Assembly: GCA_964445745.1 (NCBI GenBank)
Contig: CAYULU010000058.1
Span: 1-6,126, forward strand
Length of the DNA stretch: 6,126 nt
From: UBA1443 sp964445745
GTDB lineage: Bacteria; Omnitrophota; Omnitrophia; Omnitrophales; Aquincolibacteriaceae
Direction: 5' to 3'
Within the stretch, counting starts at the first letter, position 1. The number at the start of each line of letters is the position of its first letter. The notes below the pieces were generated by a model. It was not told where the DNA came from, ran no database searches, and saw only the letters and a program-made list of their open reading frames with translations. Shown here piece by piece: positions 5,605 through 6,126 of the stretch. A program made the position numbers and the translations under genes.

Positions 5605-6126
5605 TTATGCGGAACGGGCAACTGCCTGCATGCTCGTCATCAAACTTTCAGCAAGCGCAAGGATATTATCAAAAACATACCCTCCCGCCGCTTTCCGGGT
5701 CCCACCCAACTGACGTTGTTCAAACTGCTCAAGCAAAGTCGCCCGAGATTCCAGAGGCGCCTTGTGCAGTAACGACGCGAGAGTTCGCATCCGACTCAAG
5801 AGACTACGCATGATCAATCGGGCATTGTCCTTGTCCAGGCCATTTTTAAATGCAAAATTCGCGCCCTCCGGCAATCCCGCAAGCAAGTTTTCATTCGACA
5901 AAATGGCAACCCATCCCATCCGATCCGCCCTCTGACGAATCACCTCTCCCGGGTCGTCCCCGGCCGGAACCACTTCCAACACCTGGGCCATCAGGCTCCG
6001 GACTTCTCCTTGCTGGTGGACCGTTAAATCGGCGTTTTTATTTTTCAAAATCATTTCAAGATCCTTGAATAATTTTTGGTCTCCCTCGGTCACAAGCGGC
6101 CTGCTACGATTCCCTTCCGTCATTGA
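5605..6126 (-). CDS. C-terminal part of an unidentified helical protein, cut by the right edge
   Basis: The frame ends in TAA at 5605-5607 and remains open to the window edge; the codon before the Met at 6121-6123 is TCA. That Met is therefore probably internal and the true start lies outside the window. The visible 172 residues are hydrophilic and look mainly helical, with alternating charged and Leu-rich stretches (for example LIMRSLLSRMRTLASLL at 103-119). They show no signal peptide, transmembrane segment or recognisable catalytic motif. The protein ends VARSA. It has the same orientation as the large gene, which follows after 329 bp and carries its own promoter, so the two are probably separate transcripts. 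I do not recognise the family. It resembles the helical tail of the large protein in character only; I could find no convincing alignment by eye. Confidence 0.65.
   Translation of the reverse strand, partial: SMTEGNRSRPLVTEGDQKLFKDLEMILKNKNADLTVHQQGEVRSLMAQVLEVVPAGDDPGEVIRQRADRMGWVAILSNENLLAGLPEGANFAFKNGLDKDNARLIMRSLLSRMRTLASLLHKAPLESRATLLEQFEQRQLGGTRKAAGGYVFDNILALAESLMTSMQAVARSA

Overview
The window reads as a bacterial chromosome fragment with three protein-coding regions, all on the minus strand. From right to left they are: the 3' end of an unidentified, mostly helical protein that runs off the right edge (5605-6126); a 1404-residue exported multidomain protein (1061-5275); and a PlsC-type acyltransferase (100-885). 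I see no RNA gene, insertion sequence, CRISPR array or plus-strand gene. The large protein, with its PrgY/TraB/ChaN-like front half, RSEVR peptides and long unclassified helical tail, recalls proteins I associate with Candidatus Omnitrophota and other uncultivated PVC-like lineages. That placement is an impression that cannot be checked here.

The central gene is the unusual one. It starts with a clear Sec signal peptide. Residues about 72-530 follow, with a His-rich first strand (HVQNAH), an FVEG strand and a GGFHTDG strand, the layout of the TraB/PrgY/TIKI/ChaN/EreA-like superfamily. After a poorly characterised stretch comes a second basic-plus-hydrophobic segment (about 724-745) that looks like another signal peptide inside the protein. 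Next is a domain (about 755-955) with the NANMF...GLFLRDG...DGG layout of phosphodiester glycosidases (NAGPA, formerly DUF2233), then a Pro-rich linker and about 400 residues I do not recognise. The peptide RSEVR occurs twice, on either side of the NAGPA-like module, spelled with different codons. That module is also lower in GC (about 44-47% in hand-counted blocks) than the parts around it (about 52-53%).

The gap 5276-5604 is a regulatory region in two parts. An AT-rich half (about 22% GC over 5401-5580) carries a good minus-strand sigma70-type promoter and two perfect inverted repeats. A half of more coding-like composition (about 46% GC over 5281-5400) would form a leader of about 155 nt. 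It contains a 30-codon open frame, in phase with the main gene, and an imperfect direct repeat.

The acyltransferase follows the large gene after 174 bp. That gap holds a hairpin next to the upstream stop codon, a separate promoter-like pair (TTGAAA / 16 nt / TAAAAT) and a well-placed Shine-Dalgarno sequence, so plsC is probably transcribed on its own. There is no obvious pathway joining the three genes. All that can be said is that the acyltransferase acts at the inner membrane, in phospholipid synthesis, and that the large protein enters or crosses that membrane.
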